Position numbers and translations under genes: made by a program
The notes under the pieces: generated by a model
What the model was told of the DNA's origin: nothing
The model's database searches: none
What the model saw: only the letters and a program-made list of their open reading frames with translations
Assembly: GCF_036195325.1 (NCBI RefSeq)
Contig: NZ_CP108101.1
Coordinates: 6,386,001 to 6,450,000, forward strand
DNA length: 64,000 nucleotides
DNA from: Streptomyces sp. NBC_00234
Lineage (GTDB): Bacteria > Actinomycetota > Actinomycetes > Streptomycetales > Streptomycetaceae
Reading direction: 5' to 3'
Part shown: one piece after another, positions 24,478 through 33,916 of the stretch
Layout of the letters: every line of letters starts with the position of its first letter
How positions within the stretch are numbered: the first letter of the stretch is position 1

Positions 24478-25125
24478 ATGACCGGCATGGACACGAGTGA
24501 CCTCGCCGCCCTGACGGCACGTGCCCGGCTTCTCGCCGTGCCCGGCCGCCGGCGCATCCTCGGGATCGTCGGCCCGCCGGGGGCCGGCAAGTCCACGCTG
24601 GCCGCCCGGCTCGTCGACGCACTCGACGGGCTGGCCGTCCTCGTCCCCATGGACGGTTTCCACCTGGCCGGGGCCGAACTGGACCGGCTCGGCCGCGCCG
24701 ACCGCAAGGGCGCCCCCGACACCTTCGACGCCGCCGGGTACGCGGCCCTCCTGCGGCGGCTTCGCGACCCCGGTGAGCCGGGACCCGTCTACGCGCCCGC
24801 CTTCGACCGTGCGCTGGAGGAGCCGGTCGCCGGTTCCGTGCCCGTACCGCCGGACATCCCACTTGTCGTCACCGAGGGGAACTATCTCCTGCACGACGAG
24901 GGGCCCTGGGCTCCGGTGCGCGGGCTGCTCGACGAGACGTGGTACCTGGACGTGGACCCTGGCCTGCGGGTCCGCCGGCTCGTCGACCGGCATGTGCGCT
25001 TCGGCAAGTCCCGCCCGTACGCGGAGCGCTGGGTGACCGGTTCCGACGAGCCGAACGCCCGCCTCGTCGAGCGGGGCCGCGCCCGAGCCGACCTCGTGGT
25101 GCGTCCACCAGACCCCACCCGCTGA
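24478..25125 (+). CDS. P-loop nucleoside/nucleotide kinase family protein
   Basis: The roughly 215-residue protein has a Walker A motif GIVGPPGAGKSTLAARLVDA at about residues 30-50, a VPMDGFHLAGAELDRLGR switch block, ERKGAPDTFD-like text (RKGAPDTFDAAGYAALL) and a late ERGRARADLV arginine-rich lid. These mark the PanK/uridine-kinase-like family that includes fructose transport kinases such as FrcK. ATG 24478 and ATG 24487 are both possible starts; neither has a clear ribosome site. The phosphate acceptor is unknown. Confidence 0.9.
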   Translation: MTGMDTSDLAALTARARLLAVPGRRRILGIVGPPGAGKSTLAARLVDALDGLAVLVPMDGFHLAGAELDRLGRADRKGAPDTFDAAGYAALLRRLRDPGEPGPVYAPAFDRALEEPVAGSVPVPPDIPLVVTEGNYLLHDEGPWAPVRGLLDETWYLDVDPGLRVRRLVDRHVRFGKSRPYAERWVTGSDEPNARLVERGRARADLVVRPPDPTR

Positions 25126-25257
25126 CGGACCGCACCCGCTGACACACCCCCCTGACCGTCCCCACCCCTGACCGGCCGGGTTTCTCCTTCCCGTTCGCGT
25201 GGGCGCGCCCGTGCGGGCAGGATGCTGAGTGCCGTGTCGCGCCGCCAGGAGGTCCGC

Positions 25258-26388
25258 ATGTCCAGCCCGAACCAGCCCGTGCCGTTCACCGCCGACGACT
25301 ACCGGGCGCGTATGGCCCGCGCCGTCGAGTCCGCAGCCGATGCGGGACTCGCGGGCCTTCTCGTCGCCCCGGGCCCCGACCTCGTCTACCTCACCGGCTA
25401 CCAGCCGACCGCGATCACCGAGCGCCTCACCGTCCTCGTCCTCGCCGCGGGCCAGGACCCGATCCTCGTCGTCCCGACCCTGGAGGCACCGGACGCCGAG
25501 CGCGCCGTCGGCGCCCCGGCGCTCACGCTGCGCGACTGGACGGACGGGAAGGACCCCTACGCGGTCACCGCACCGCTGCTGGACGCCGCGGGACGGTTCG
25601 GGATCAGCGACAACGCCTGGGCGATGCACCTCCTCGGGCTCCAGCAGCTGCTGCCCGGAACGTCGTACGCCTCGCTGACCGAGGCCCTGCCCATGCTCCG
25701 GGCGGTGAAGGACGCCCATGAGCTGGAGCGGCTCACGGCCGCCGGAGCCGCCGCGGACGCCACGTACGAAGAGATCCTGAAGGTGCGTTTCTCCGGCCGC
25801 AAGGAGACCGACGTGGCCGCCGACCTGGCGGCGCTCCTGACCCGGTTCGGTCATTCCCAGGTCGACTTCACCGTCGTCGGCTCCGGCCCCAACGGCGCCA
25901 ACCCGCACCACGAGGCGGGCGAGCGCGTCATCGAGCGGGGCGACATGGTGGTGCTCGACTTCGGCGGCCTCAAGCACGGGTACGGCTCCGACACCTCCCG
26001 TACGGTCCACGTCGGCGAGCCCACCGCCGAGGAGCAGCGTGTGCACGACATCGTCCGCGAGGCCCAGGAGGCGGGCTGCCGTGCGGTCGCGCCCGGCGTC
26101 GCCTGCCAGGAGATCGACCGGGCGGCGCGCGCGGTCATCACCGAATTCGGCTACGGCGAGCGGTTCATCCACCGCACGGGTCACGGCATCGGCGTCACCA
26201 CCCACGAACCGCCGTACATGATCGAGGGTGAGGAGCAGCCGCTGGTGCCCGGCATGTGCTTCTCCGTGGAGCCTGGCATCTACCTCCCGGGGCGCTTCGG
26301 TGTCCGTATCGAGGACATCGTGACGGTCACCGAGGACGGCGGGCGCAGGCTGAACACCACCCCGCGCGAGATGGCGATCGTCGAGTAG
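25258..26388 (+). CDS. M24 family Xaa-Pro aminopeptidase (aminopeptidase P type)
   Basis: The 376-residue cytoplasmic metallopeptidase has an N-terminal creatinase-like domain (about 15-150) and a pita-bread catalytic domain with the five metal ligands in VVLDFGG, HGYGSDTSRT, HRTGHGIG, SVEPGIY and RIEDIVTV. ATG 25258 follows GGAGGTCCGC. It releases N-terminal residues preceding proline. It appears to be a single-gene transcript that starts in the 130-base gap behind the kinase gene. Confidence 0.94.
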   Translation: MSSPNQPVPFTADDYRARMARAVESAADAGLAGLLVAPGPDLVYLTGYQPTAITERLTVLVLAAGQDPILVVPTLEAPDAERAVGAPALTLRDWTDGKDPYAVTAPLLDAAGRFGISDNAWAMHLLGLQQLLPGTSYASLTEALPMLRAVKDAHELERLTAAGAAADATYEEILKVRFSGRKETDVAADLAALLTRFGHSQVDFTVVGSGPNGANPHHEAGERVIERGDMVVLDFGGLKHGYGSDTSRTVHVGEPTAEEQRVHDIVREAQEAGCRAVAPGVACQEIDRAARAVITEFGYGERFIHRTGHGIGVTTHEPPYMIEGEEQPLVPGMCFSVEPGIYLPGRFGVRIEDIVTVTEDGGRRLNTTPREMAIVE

Positions 26389-26423
26389 CGGGCAGCGGGC
26401 AGCGGGCAGCGGTCAGCAGGCAG
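26389..26423. repeat. Five tandem 7-bp units (CGGGCAG type)
   Basis: Three exact CGGGCAG copies (26389-26409) are followed by two single-mismatch copies (CGGTCAG, CAGGCAG), directly behind the aminopeptidase stop and in the gap before the convergent treZ stop. This is a short microsatellite, probably from replication slippage. Confidence 0.8.
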
Positions 26424-26458
26424 CGAGCTGCGGGGCGGCGCCAACGGCCCCGCACACG

Positions 26459-28219
26459 TCAGTCGTCGGCGAGCACCACGCACGACTCCGGCGGCAGATG
26501 CAGCAGCCCGTCCGCGCCCGGTGCCTCGACCGGTTCCCAGGCCGCCAGCACCCGGCCGCCGCCGCTGCGGTGCCGGCCGCCGCCCAGCGGGATGGTGGCC
26601 GGTTTCCCGGAGAGGTTGACCGCGACCCGCAGATCCCCCCTGCGGTACGCGAGCCAGCGGGCGGACTCGTCGAACGCGGTCTTCACCGTCGCCAGGTCCG
26701 GGTCGCGCAGGTCGGGCATCACGCGGCGCAGCGCGATCAGTTCGCGGTACCAGGCGAGCATGCGGGTGTGCGGCTCGCGTTCCGGTTCGCTCCAGTCCAG
26801 GCAGGATCGGTCCCGGGTCGCCGGGTCCTGCGGATCGGGAATCTCCTCTTCCGCCCAGCCGTGCGCCCCGAACTCGCGCCGCCTGCCGTTGCGCACGGCC
26901 TCCGCCAGTTGCGGATCGGTGTGGTCGGTGAAGAACTGCCACGGGGTGCGGGCGCCCCACTCCTCGCCCATGAAGAGCATCGGGGTGAACGGGCCCGTGA
27001 GGACCAGGGCGGCCGTGCACGCCTGGAGGCCGGGGGAGAGGGAGGCGGCGAGCCGGTCGCCGAGGGCCCGGTTGCCGATCTGGTCGTGGGTCTGCGCGTA
27101 GCCGACGAAGCGGTGGGCGGCGGTCCGGGTGATGTCGACCGGGCGGCCGTGCGTGCGGCCACGGAAGCTGGAGTACGTACCGTTGTGGAAGAAGGCGCTG
27201 GTCACGGTCTTGGAAAGGGCCGCGAGGGGGGCGGCGGCGAAGTCGGCGTAGTAGCCCTGGGACTCGTCGGTGAGCGCGGTGTGCAGGGAGTGATGGAAGT
27301 CGTCGTTCCACTGGGCGTGCAGCCCGAGGCCCCCGCTCTCGCGCGGCGCCGTCGTGCGCGGGTCGCAGAGATCGGACTCCGCGATGAGCGAGAGCGGCCT
27401 GCCGGTGTCCGCCGCGAGGGTGTCGACGGCCGTGGAGAGTTCCTCCAGGAACGTGAGCGCCCGGCTGTCGGCGAGGGCGTGCACCGCGTCGAGCCGCAGC
27501 CCGTCGAGACGGTAGTCGCGCAGCCAGGCGAGCGCGCTGCCCAGCAGATACGCCCGCACCTCGTCCGATCCCGGTGCGTCCAGGTTGACGGCGGAGCCCC
27601 ACGGAGTGTGGTGGGTGTCGGTGAAGTAGGGGCCGAACGCGGGGAGGTAGTTGCCGGACGGGCCCAGGTGGTTGTGCACCACGTCCAGGAGGACGCCGAG
27701 GCCCAGGCCGTGTGCCGCGTCGACGAAGCGTTTCAGCCCGGCCGGGCCGCCGTACGGCTCGTGCACGGCCCACAGCGACACCCCCTCGTACCCCCAGCCG
27801 TTGGTACCGGGGAAGGGGCAGACGGGCATGAGCGAGACATGGGTGATGCCCAGCTCGGCGAGGTGGCCGAGCCGTTCGGCGGCGGCGTCGAAGGTGCCCG
27901 CCGGGGTGTACGTACCGATGTGCAGCTCGTACAGGACGGCGCCGGGCAGTCCGCGCCCCGGCCACTCGTTGCGCCAGACGTACGCGTTCTGGTCGAACAC
28001 GGCGCTCTCGCCGTCGGGGCCGTCCGGCTGGCGGCGCGAGCGCGGATCGGGGTGCACGGGCCCGCCGTCCACCGAGAAGCCGTAGCGGTCCCCGTCGGCG
28101 GCCTCCGCCAGGGCGGTCCACCAGCCGGGCCGCGTCGCGTCGCGTTCCATCGACTGCGTACCGTCGGCCGTCCGGAGCCCGACCGTCTCCGCGTCGGGTG
28201 CCCACACCTCGAACTGCAT
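26459..28219 (-). CDS. treZ: Malto-oligosyltrehalose trehalohydrolase
   Basis: The 586-residue GH13 enzyme releases trehalose from maltooligosyl-trehalose made by TreY. Features are an N-terminal beta domain (EVWAPDAETVGLRT), a catalytic (beta/alpha)8 barrel with nucleophile Asp244 (GLRLDAVHAL), acid/base Glu281 (LIAESDLCD) and Asp379 (YAQTHDQIGN), then a C-terminal beta domain. The start ATG 28219 follows AGGAG. treY lies 7 kb away on the same strand, so this locus is a scattered rather than contiguous treYZ pair. Confidence 0.95.
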   Translation of the reverse strand: MQFEVWAPDAETVGLRTADGTQSMERDATRPGWWTALAEAADGDRYGFSVDGGPVHPDPRSRRQPDGPDGESAVFDQNAYVWRNEWPGRGLPGAVLYELHIGTYTPAGTFDAAAERLGHLAELGITHVSLMPVCPFPGTNGWGYEGVSLWAVHEPYGGPAGLKRFVDAAHGLGLGVLLDVVHNHLGPSGNYLPAFGPYFTDTHHTPWGSAVNLDAPGSDEVRAYLLGSALAWLRDYRLDGLRLDAVHALADSRALTFLEELSTAVDTLAADTGRPLSLIAESDLCDPRTTAPRESGGLGLHAQWNDDFHHSLHTALTDESQGYYADFAAAPLAALSKTVTSAFFHNGTYSSFRGRTHGRPVDITRTAAHRFVGYAQTHDQIGNRALGDRLAASLSPGLQACTAALVLTGPFTPMLFMGEEWGARTPWQFFTDHTDPQLAEAVRNGRRREFGAHGWAEEEIPDPQDPATRDRSCLDWSEPEREPHTRMLAWYRELIALRRVMPDLRDPDLATVKTAFDESARWLAYRRGDLRVAVNLSGKPATIPLGGGRHRSGGGRVLAAWEPVEAPGADGLLHLPPESCVVLADD

Positions 28220-28378
28220 GCGCCACTCCTCGTCCGTGAACCGGATGCCCCGGCGAAGGGCCCGCCCGTTCTGGCGATCAGGGTCTGCCCCAGATCATTG
28301 CCCTGACGGCCTTCGCTCATACGTAGCAAGGCCGGGCGGCGGTGGAAGGTCCCTCGTGCGGCTGGTACCCGGACCGGG

Positions 28379-28403
28379 GCCGGCGCGGTGACACCGCGCC
28401 GGC
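28379..28403. terminator. Perfect 12-bp inverted repeat with a single central base
   Basis: Within the 316-base gap upstream of treZ and downstream of the GNAT gene, 28379-28390 and 28392-28403 are exact reverse complements. The placement after the leftward GNAT gene and before the treZ start suits a terminator. The rest of the gap (28220-28535) shows GC-rich noncoding sequence, and it must hold the treZ promoter. Confidence 0.55.
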
Positions 28404-28535
28404 TTCGGCGCCCGGTCGTCGGGGACCCGGGCCGGACGAGACGCCCGGCCCGATCCGAACGACAGGGCCGAGGTCGTGTCCGCAACGTCTCGTCCGGCCG
28501 GCCTTCTGGTGGACGACGACACGTTGCGACACTCC

Positions 28536-29447
28536 CTAGACCAGGTGGATGCGCTCCTGCGTCACGGGATGGCCGGCCCGCGCGAACGCGGCGGCCATCG
28601 GCACGTTCCCCTGGTCGGTCGCGCCCGTGATGAACTCGGCGCCCTCGGCGACCAGGAAGTGCGTGCACTCCACGAGCAGGTCGTAGCCGTAGCCGTGCCC
28701 GCGTGCCTCCGGTACGACGCCGATGAAGCCGATGCACGGACCCGAGGGGTTGTGGGCGGGTACATGGAGCCCGGCCAGCTCACCGTCCGGCGTGTACGCC
28801 AGCTGCCACCAGGAACGCGGCGAGGGACACCAGTTGAAGAAGTCCAGCTCCTCCTGGGCCGCCGCCTCCAGGCCCCCGGGGCCCTCGATGGCCCGCCGGG
28901 CGTGCGCGTCCAGCGTGGCGGAGTGGACCCGGCGCAGGACGTCGAGGATCACCGCGTCGTCCGGCTCCGGGCGGAACGTCAGACGGCCGGGACGCTCGGG
29001 AAGGCCGCAGTCCGGCGTCCACAGGTAGCGGTACCGCTCGACGAGCGGCTTCATGCCCGCCGCCGTGGCGGCGGCGATGCGGGCCTCTGCCGCCGCGCGG
29101 ACCTCGGGGACCTCCCGCCAGTTCGCGGGCAGGATCAGCTCGTACTCGGCGTACAGCGAGGAGCGGCGCAGCAGTTCGGCGCCCGCCTCGTCCTCGCCCT
29201 CGGCGAAGTCGAACCAGTTGAGCAGGACGGGTTCGGTGTCGTCGGGCCCCGACCACCAGGCGGCCCGGGCGACGACGGTGTCGTCGCGCAGGGCGATCCA
29301 GGTCCACTCGGGCCGGTACTCCCCGCCGTCGCGGACCGTGCCGTAGCGGTGTCCGAAAGCGGCGCGGCCGACGAGGTCGTCGTCGTGCAGGGAATCGAAG
29401 AGATGGGCGTCGCTCTGGGTGAGCGCGCGAATGACCAGATCGGTCAT
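28536..29447 (-). CDS. Double-domain GNAT acetyltransferase, copy 1
   Basis: The 303-residue protein starts at ATG 29447 behind GGAGGACAC. The C-terminal half is a clear GNAT domain with acetyl-CoA loop VPEARGHGYGYDLLVE and the motif ATDQGNVPMAAAFARAGH. The N-terminal half (PEWTWIALRDDTVVARAAWW) is a degenerate GNAT-like domain. It is paralogous along its length to the next gene upstream (29697-30650). Substrate unknown; tandem double GNATs often modify small molecules or antibiotics. Confidence 0.9.
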   Translation of the reverse strand: MTDLVIRALTQSDAHLFDSLHDDDLVGRAAFGHRYGTVRDGGEYRPEWTWIALRDDTVVARAAWWSGPDDTEPVLLNWFDFAEGEDEAGAELLRRSSLYAEYELILPANWREVPEVRAAAEARIAAATAAGMKPLVERYRYLWTPDCGLPERPGRLTFRPEPDDAVILDVLRRVHSATLDAHARRAIEGPGGLEAAAQEELDFFNWCPSPRSWWQLAYTPDGELAGLHVPAHNPSGPCIGFIGVVPEARGHGYGYDLLVECTHFLVAEGAEFITGATDQGNVPMAAAFARAGHPVTQERIHLV

Positions 29448-29696
29448 GGAAGTGTCCTCCGGGACGAAGCGTGTGCGCTCCTCGTCAGACGGAGTCCGAC
29501 ACCGCCCTGCGGGCGGGACGGGAGCGCGGGATCGAAGTGGTACGGGGGGTGGTGCTTGTGCTGGTACGCACTCTTCTCGCCTCCTTCCTCGACCGGGGCC
29601 GTCGACTTCGTGGCTCACCGTATACGTGGCCCGGCCGGGCCGTCCACGGGTTTTCGCGAGGTTCCGTGAACGGCCCGTCGGCGGGCTCCGGGGCGG

Positions 29697-30650
29697 TCAG
29701 CCCCAGACCATGTTGAACGCGCGCTCGAAGTTCACGTACCCCAGGCGCTCGAAGGACTTCGCCATCGGGACGTTGCCGAGGTCGGTCGCCGCCCTGATCC
29801 GGTCCACGCCCTGTTCGACGAGCACCCGGGTGCCCTCGGCGAGGATGTCGTCGATGTAGCCCTTGCCGCGGTGGGCGGGGAGTACGCCGATGTACGCGAT
29901 GATCGGGTGGTAGTTGTTGCGCGCCGGAATCACGAATCCGACCGGCTCACCGTCGGGCAGCTCCGCGATCCGCCACCACTCCTGCGGCGTCGAATAGCCC
30001 GCGAACTCCTCGTCGTAGTGCTTCTCGGCGGCCTCGCGGGCACCGATGCCGGTCGCCAGGTCGGCCTGGCCGTGGGCGTCGAGGGTGCCCTCCATCACCG
30101 GGGTCATCAGCGCGACCAGGTCCTCGCGCCCGGTGACCGGACGGAACACCAGACGGCCCGGGTCGGCCGGAACCGGCGTACCCTCGCGCCACTCCAGGCG
30201 CAGCCGCTCGACCAGCATCCGGGCGCCGGTCTCCTCCATGACGCGTATCCGGGCCTCGACGACCTCGCGGGCCGCCGGGTCCTCTCGCCAGTCGGGCGGA
30301 ATGAACCGGCCGTACTCGGGCCGCTCGACGTCGGCGGGCACGACGGCGGCCATGGCCGTCTCCAGCAGCCGCACGCCGATCTCCTGGCGCTCCTGCGCGG
30401 GCAGGGTGTCGTCCAGGTCGAAGAAGTCCAGCGCGAGAGGGGCGCCGCCGTCCTTCGACGTCCACCAGGCCACCCGGGCCACGACCTGCTCGCCCCGCAG
30501 GGCGACCCACATCCACTCGGGGCGGCGGCGGCCGGTGGCGAGGTCGTCCGCCAGCTCGTGGTCGAGAACGTAGGAAAGACGGCAGAAGAGACCGAGCTCG
30601 TCCGGGCCGCTGAGCGGACGGATGGTCAGTTCCAGTGGTGCTACGGGCAC
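29697..30650 (-). CDS. Double-domain GNAT acetyltransferase, copy 2
   Basis: The 317-residue protein starts at GTG 30650 with AAGGAG six bases upstream. It has the same architecture as its neighbour: an N-terminal half with PEWMWVALRGEQVVARVAWW and a C-terminal GNAT domain with VLPAHRGKGYIDDILAEG and ATDLGNVPMAKSFERLGY. The two genes are separated by 249 bases and arose by duplication, but they differ clearly in sequence, so the event is not recent. A long reverse-strand open frame upstream of the GTG overlaps opposite genes and is not coding. Confidence 0.9.
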   Translation of the reverse strand: MPVAPLELTIRPLSGPDELGLFCRLSYVLDHELADDLATGRRRPEWMWVALRGEQVVARVAWWTSKDGGAPLALDFFDLDDTLPAQERQEIGVRLLETAMAAVVPADVERPEYGRFIPPDWREDPAAREVVEARIRVMEETGARMLVERLRLEWREGTPVPADPGRLVFRPVTGREDLVALMTPVMEGTLDAHGQADLATGIGAREAAEKHYDEEFAGYSTPQEWWRIAELPDGEPVGFVIPARNNYHPIIAYIGVLPAHRGKGYIDDILAEGTRVLVEQGVDRIRAATDLGNVPMAKSFERLGYVNFERAFNMVWG

Positions 30651-30797
30651 AAAGTCTCCTTGAGAGGGAGGGCCGTCCGCGTTCTCGCGCACGGCCCGCG
30701 GCGCAGACGCTAGCAAGCCGGGGACCGCGCAGGTCAGCAGGGCGGAAAGCAGAGTTCTTCTGGACACCTCGGCCCGGTCGGACCGACAATCAGGAAT

Positions 30798-31364
30798 GTG
30801 ACGTCCTCCTTCGAGTTCCACACGTATCCCGCGCGGCTCTCCGACGCCCAGCGCGACCGTGTTCTCGGTGTGCTCAGAGAGGGTGCGGCGCAGGGCAAGC
30901 TCTCGCACGACACGTTCATGCGACGCATGGATCTGGCCCTCACCGCCCGGCGGGCCGAGGAGCTGGACGCACTCACCTGCGATCTGGAGACCGGCGGGGG
31001 CTGGTCGCGCGGCCTGTTCCGTGCCGTCGGCGGTGTGTCGGCCTTCTCCGTACGGCTGCGCAGGGCCTGGCAGTCCGAGCGGCTGCCGAAGCTCCTGCTG
31101 CCCGTACCGGGCCCGCGCCCCCTGCTCATCGGCCGCGACCCGGGGAACGGACTGCGGCTCAGCCACGAGACCGTCTCCCGGATGCACGCCGAACTCACCG
31201 CGCACGGAAGCCGGTGGATCCTGCGCGACCTCGGCTCGACGAACGGCACCTGCGTCAACGGCCAGCGGGTCACCGGCTCGGTCCCGGTGTGCGACGGGGA
31301 CCAGGTGAGCTTCGGACGCATGAGCTTCCGGCTCACCGCACCCGCGCGCAAGCCGCTTGCCTGA
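30798..31364 (+). CDS. DUF1707 and FHA domain protein
   Basis: The 188-residue protein has an N-terminal DUF1707 (about 12-66: RLSDAQRDRVLGVLREGAAQ, LSHDTFMRRMDLALTAR) and a C-terminal FHA domain (about 100-180: LLIGRDPGNGLRLSHETVS, RMHAELTAHG, LRDLGSTNGTCVNGQRV) with all phosphothreonine-binding landmarks. It is probably a phospho-dependent adaptor in Ser/Thr-kinase signalling or in envelope regulation. It is divergent from the GNAT gene and precedes an MMPL transporter. Confidence 0.93.
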   Translation: MTSSFEFHTYPARLSDAQRDRVLGVLREGAAQGKLSHDTFMRRMDLALTARRAEELDALTCDLETGGGWSRGLFRAVGGVSAFSVRLRRAWQSERLPKLLLPVPGPRPLLIGRDPGNGLRLSHETVSRMHAELTAHGSRWILRDLGSTNGTCVNGQRVTGSVPVCDGDQVSFGRMSFRLTAPARKPLA

Positions 31365-31450
31365 CCGCTGACATGCCCGGCTCCCCCTCGGGGGAAAGCG
31401 CCCGGGGGGTGGGTGGGGACAGCCATAGAGCCACTGGGCGGGCAGCCCCA

Positions 31451-31522
31451 ATGACCACCGACTTCCCGGACGGGACGCTGATCGACGACAGATACAGCGT
31501 CCAAGGGGAGGTGCCCGCATGA
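31451..31522 (+). CDS. Candidate 23-residue leader ORF before the MMPL gene
   Basis: ATG 31451 opens a short frame (TLIDDRYSVQGEVPA at its end) whose TGA overlaps the ATG of the MMPL transporter as ATGA. The LIDDRYSVQGE text resembles the first strand of bacterial Ser/Thr protein kinases, so it may be a relic of a lost kinase gene or a coupled leader. There is no clear ribosome site of its own, and the call is weak. Confidence 0.35.
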   Translation: MTTDFPDGTLIDDRYSVQGEVPA

Positions 31523-33768
31523 CGGGCAGAAAGCCGGTCACGGTTCGCATCGCACGCTGGTGTGCGACCCATCCGTGGCGAGCCGTCGTCGGGTGGCTCG
31601 TCTTCGTCGTCGTGTGCGTCGGCGCGGGCACGGCGGTGGGCACCAACAAGGCCACGTTCGAGGACTTCTGGGTCGGTGAGGCGGGACGCGCGGAGCAGCT
31701 CGCCGCCGGGAGCGGGCTCACCCCCGAACCCGTCGAGCAGATCCTCATCACCGGGAAGGGCGCGGCCCCGGCCGGCGGCACGGCCGGTTCGGCCGACGCC
31801 CGCTCCGCCGCGCAGGACATCACGGTACGGATGAGGGAGCTGCCCGCCGTCGTCTCGGTCGCCGCTCCCCGCGCCGCCCGCGACGGCTCGGCCCTCATGG
31901 TCGCGGTCACCCTGCGGGGCGACAAGGAGACCGCGAAGGAGGACGTCGACACCCTGCTCGCGCAGACGGCCGAGGCCCGGCGCGCGCACGAGGGGCTGCG
32001 GATCGAGGAGACGGGCAGCGCCTCCATCTCCAACGGGGTCAACGACAAGCAGGGGAAGGACCTCCAGCGGACCGAGGCGATCAGCCTTCCGGTGACGTTC
32101 GTGATCCTCTTCGTGGTGTTCGGGGCCGTGCTCGCCGCCGGAATCCCGGTGCTGCTCGCGCTCTCCGCGTTCGCCGGAGCGGTCGGTCTGTACGGACTCG
32201 CGACCTGGGTCACGCCCGACGCGGGCGGCGCCGCCCTCAGCGTGATCTTCATGATCGGTATGGCCGTCGGGGTCGACTACTCCCTCTTCTACCTGAAGCG
32301 GGCCCGCGAGGAGAGGGAGCGGTCAGGGGGCACCATCAGCCATGCCGCCGCGGTCGAACTAGCCGCGGCGACCTCGGGGCGCGCGGTGGTCGACTCCGGC
32401 ATCGCGGTCGTGCTGGCGCTCGGCGGCCTCTACCTGATGGACGACGTGATCTTCTCGTCCATCGCCTCCGGCGCGATCCTCGTGACGCTGGTCGCGGTCG
32501 CCGGGTCGCTGACCGTGCTGCCCGCACTGCTCACCAAGCTGGGGCGCCGCCTCGACAGCCGGGCGACCCGGCGCGGCACGGCCACGGACCGGCGGGGACG
32601 CCCGGCGGGCGGCAGCCGGACGTGGGCGGCGATGCTGCGCCCCGTGATGCGCCGGCCGCTGGCCACCCTGCTGATCGGTTCGGCGCTGACGGCCGCGCTC
32701 GCCCTGCCCGTGCTCGGCATGAAGATGGGTACCGAGGGCAAGGAGACCTTCCCCGACAGCGTCCCCTCGGTCGCCGCCTACGGCAGGCTCGTCGAGGCGT
32801 TCCCGTCCGAGGGGCCCGCGCACCTCGTCGTCGTACGGGGCGCCGAACCCGCTGCCGCGCTGCGGAAGTTGGCCGAACGGGTGGCCGGTGAACCGCTCTT
32901 CGCCCATGACCGCGAACCGCGGCCGACCACGTCCGAGGACGGGCGCACCGCCCTGCTGCGGCTGCCCGTCCCGTACGCCCAGAACTCGCAGGAGGCCACC
33001 CGCTCCCTGGAGCTGCTGCGCACCGAGCTGATCCCGGAGACGGTCGGGAGGACCGCGGGCTCCGAGGCCGTGGTCAGCGGGGAGATCGCGGGCGGTGTGG
33101 ACTACGCGGAACACCAGCGGGGCCGGCTGCCGTGGGTGATTCTCTTCGTCTCGCTGACGACGCTCGGGATCATGTTCGCCGCGTTCAGGTCCGCCGCCCT
33201 CGCGCTGCTCGGCGTGGCCCTCAACCTGGCGGCGGTGATGGTGTCCTGGGGTGTGCTGACCCTGGTCTTCCAGGGAACCTGGGCGGACGGGCCGCTCGGT
33301 TTCGAATCGCTGGGCTTCGTCGGATCACGCACCCCGCTGCTGGTGTTCGCGATCCTGGTCGGCCTCTCCACCGACTACCAGATCTTCGTGGTGAGCCGGA
33401 TCAGGGAAGCCGTACGGCGCGGAGTGCCGACCCGGCAGGCCGTCGTCGAGGGGATCGCCGGCTCGGCCGGTGTCGTCACCAGCGCGGCCGTGATCATGGT
33501 GTCGGTCTTCGCCAGCTTCCTCTTCATCGACCGGGTGGAGATGAAGCAGATCGCGGTGGGGCTGACCGTGGCGGTGCTCTTCGACGCCGTGGTCCTGCGG
33601 GCACTGATCCTGCCGTCCGCCCTGGCCCTGCTCGGTGACCGCTGCTGGTGGCCGGACCGTCCGGCGCCGAGGGACGTGAGCGACGGCCCGCACCGGGATC
33701 GGCCGGGCGGCCACCGGCACGGGGACCACGCCGTCACCGGCCACGGAAGCGGCGCCCCGAAGGACTGA
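31519..33768 (+). CDS. MMPL family RND-type membrane transporter
   Basis: The 749-residue polytopic protein has the MMPL plan: TM1 near residues 15-40, an extracytoplasmic loop to about 185, five helices (including VTFVILFVVFGAVLAAGIPV and GMAVGVDYSLFYLKRAREER, the conserved GxDYxL motif), a second loop after about 385, and a second TM block with GLSTDYQIFVVSRIREAVRR. It ends in a His/Gly/Arg-rich cytoplasmic tail. Members export lipids or hydrophobic compounds using proton motive force. ATG 31519 is preceded by GGGGAGG. The substrate is unknown. Confidence 0.94.
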   Translation: MTGRKPVTVRIARWCATHPWRAVVGWLVFVVVCVGAGTAVGTNKATFEDFWVGEAGRAEQLAAGSGLTPEPVEQILITGKGAAPAGGTAGSADARSAAQDITVRMRELPAVVSVAAPRAARDGSALMVAVTLRGDKETAKEDVDTLLAQTAEARRAHEGLRIEETGSASISNGVNDKQGKDLQRTEAISLPVTFVILFVVFGAVLAAGIPVLLALSAFAGAVGLYGLATWVTPDAGGAALSVIFMIGMAVGVDYSLFYLKRAREERERSGGTISHAAAVELAAATSGRAVVDSGIAVVLALGGLYLMDDVIFSSIASGAILVTLVAVAGSLTVLPALLTKLGRRLDSRATRRGTATDRRGRPAGGSRTWAAMLRPVMRRPLATLLIGSALTAALALPVLGMKMGTEGKETFPDSVPSVAAYGRLVEAFPSEGPAHLVVVRGAEPAAALRKLAERVAGEPLFAHDREPRPTTSEDGRTALLRLPVPYAQNSQEATRSLELLRTELIPETVGRTAGSEAVVSGEIAGGVDYAEHQRGRLPWVILFVSLTTLGIMFAAFRSAALALLGVALNLAAVMVSWGVLTLVFQGTWADGPLGFESLGFVGSRTPLLVFAILVGLSTDYQIFVVSRIREAVRRGVPTRQAVVEGIAGSAGVVTSAAVIMVSVFASFLFIDRVEMKQIAVGLTVAVLFDAVVLRALILPSALALLGDRCWWPDRPAPRDVSDGPHRDRPGGHRHGDHAVTGHGSGAPKD

Positions 33769-33783
33769 CACGGGGCGGTGGGG

Positions 33784-33814
33784 GGAAGCGGCTGCCCGTG
33801 CGGCAGCCGCTTCC
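33784..33814. terminator. Strong terminator hairpin after the MMPL gene
   Basis: Thirteen-base perfect arms (33784-33796, 33802-33814) with a five-base loop start 15 bases after the transporter stop. Confidence 0.8.
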
Positions 33815-33916
33815 GCCGTCACCCGAACGGCCGCACGCCCGCTGCGGCCGGGGCCCGGCAGTGGTCGGCTGGGGGCACACGCGTCGGACGGCGACGCTCG
33901 CACTCGGGGGGTACGG

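Noticed and set aside
30651..32252. Extension of the GNAT gene upstream on the minus strand
   Set aside because: The extension overlaps the FHA and MMPL genes and lacks family homology; GTG 30650 has a good ribosome site.
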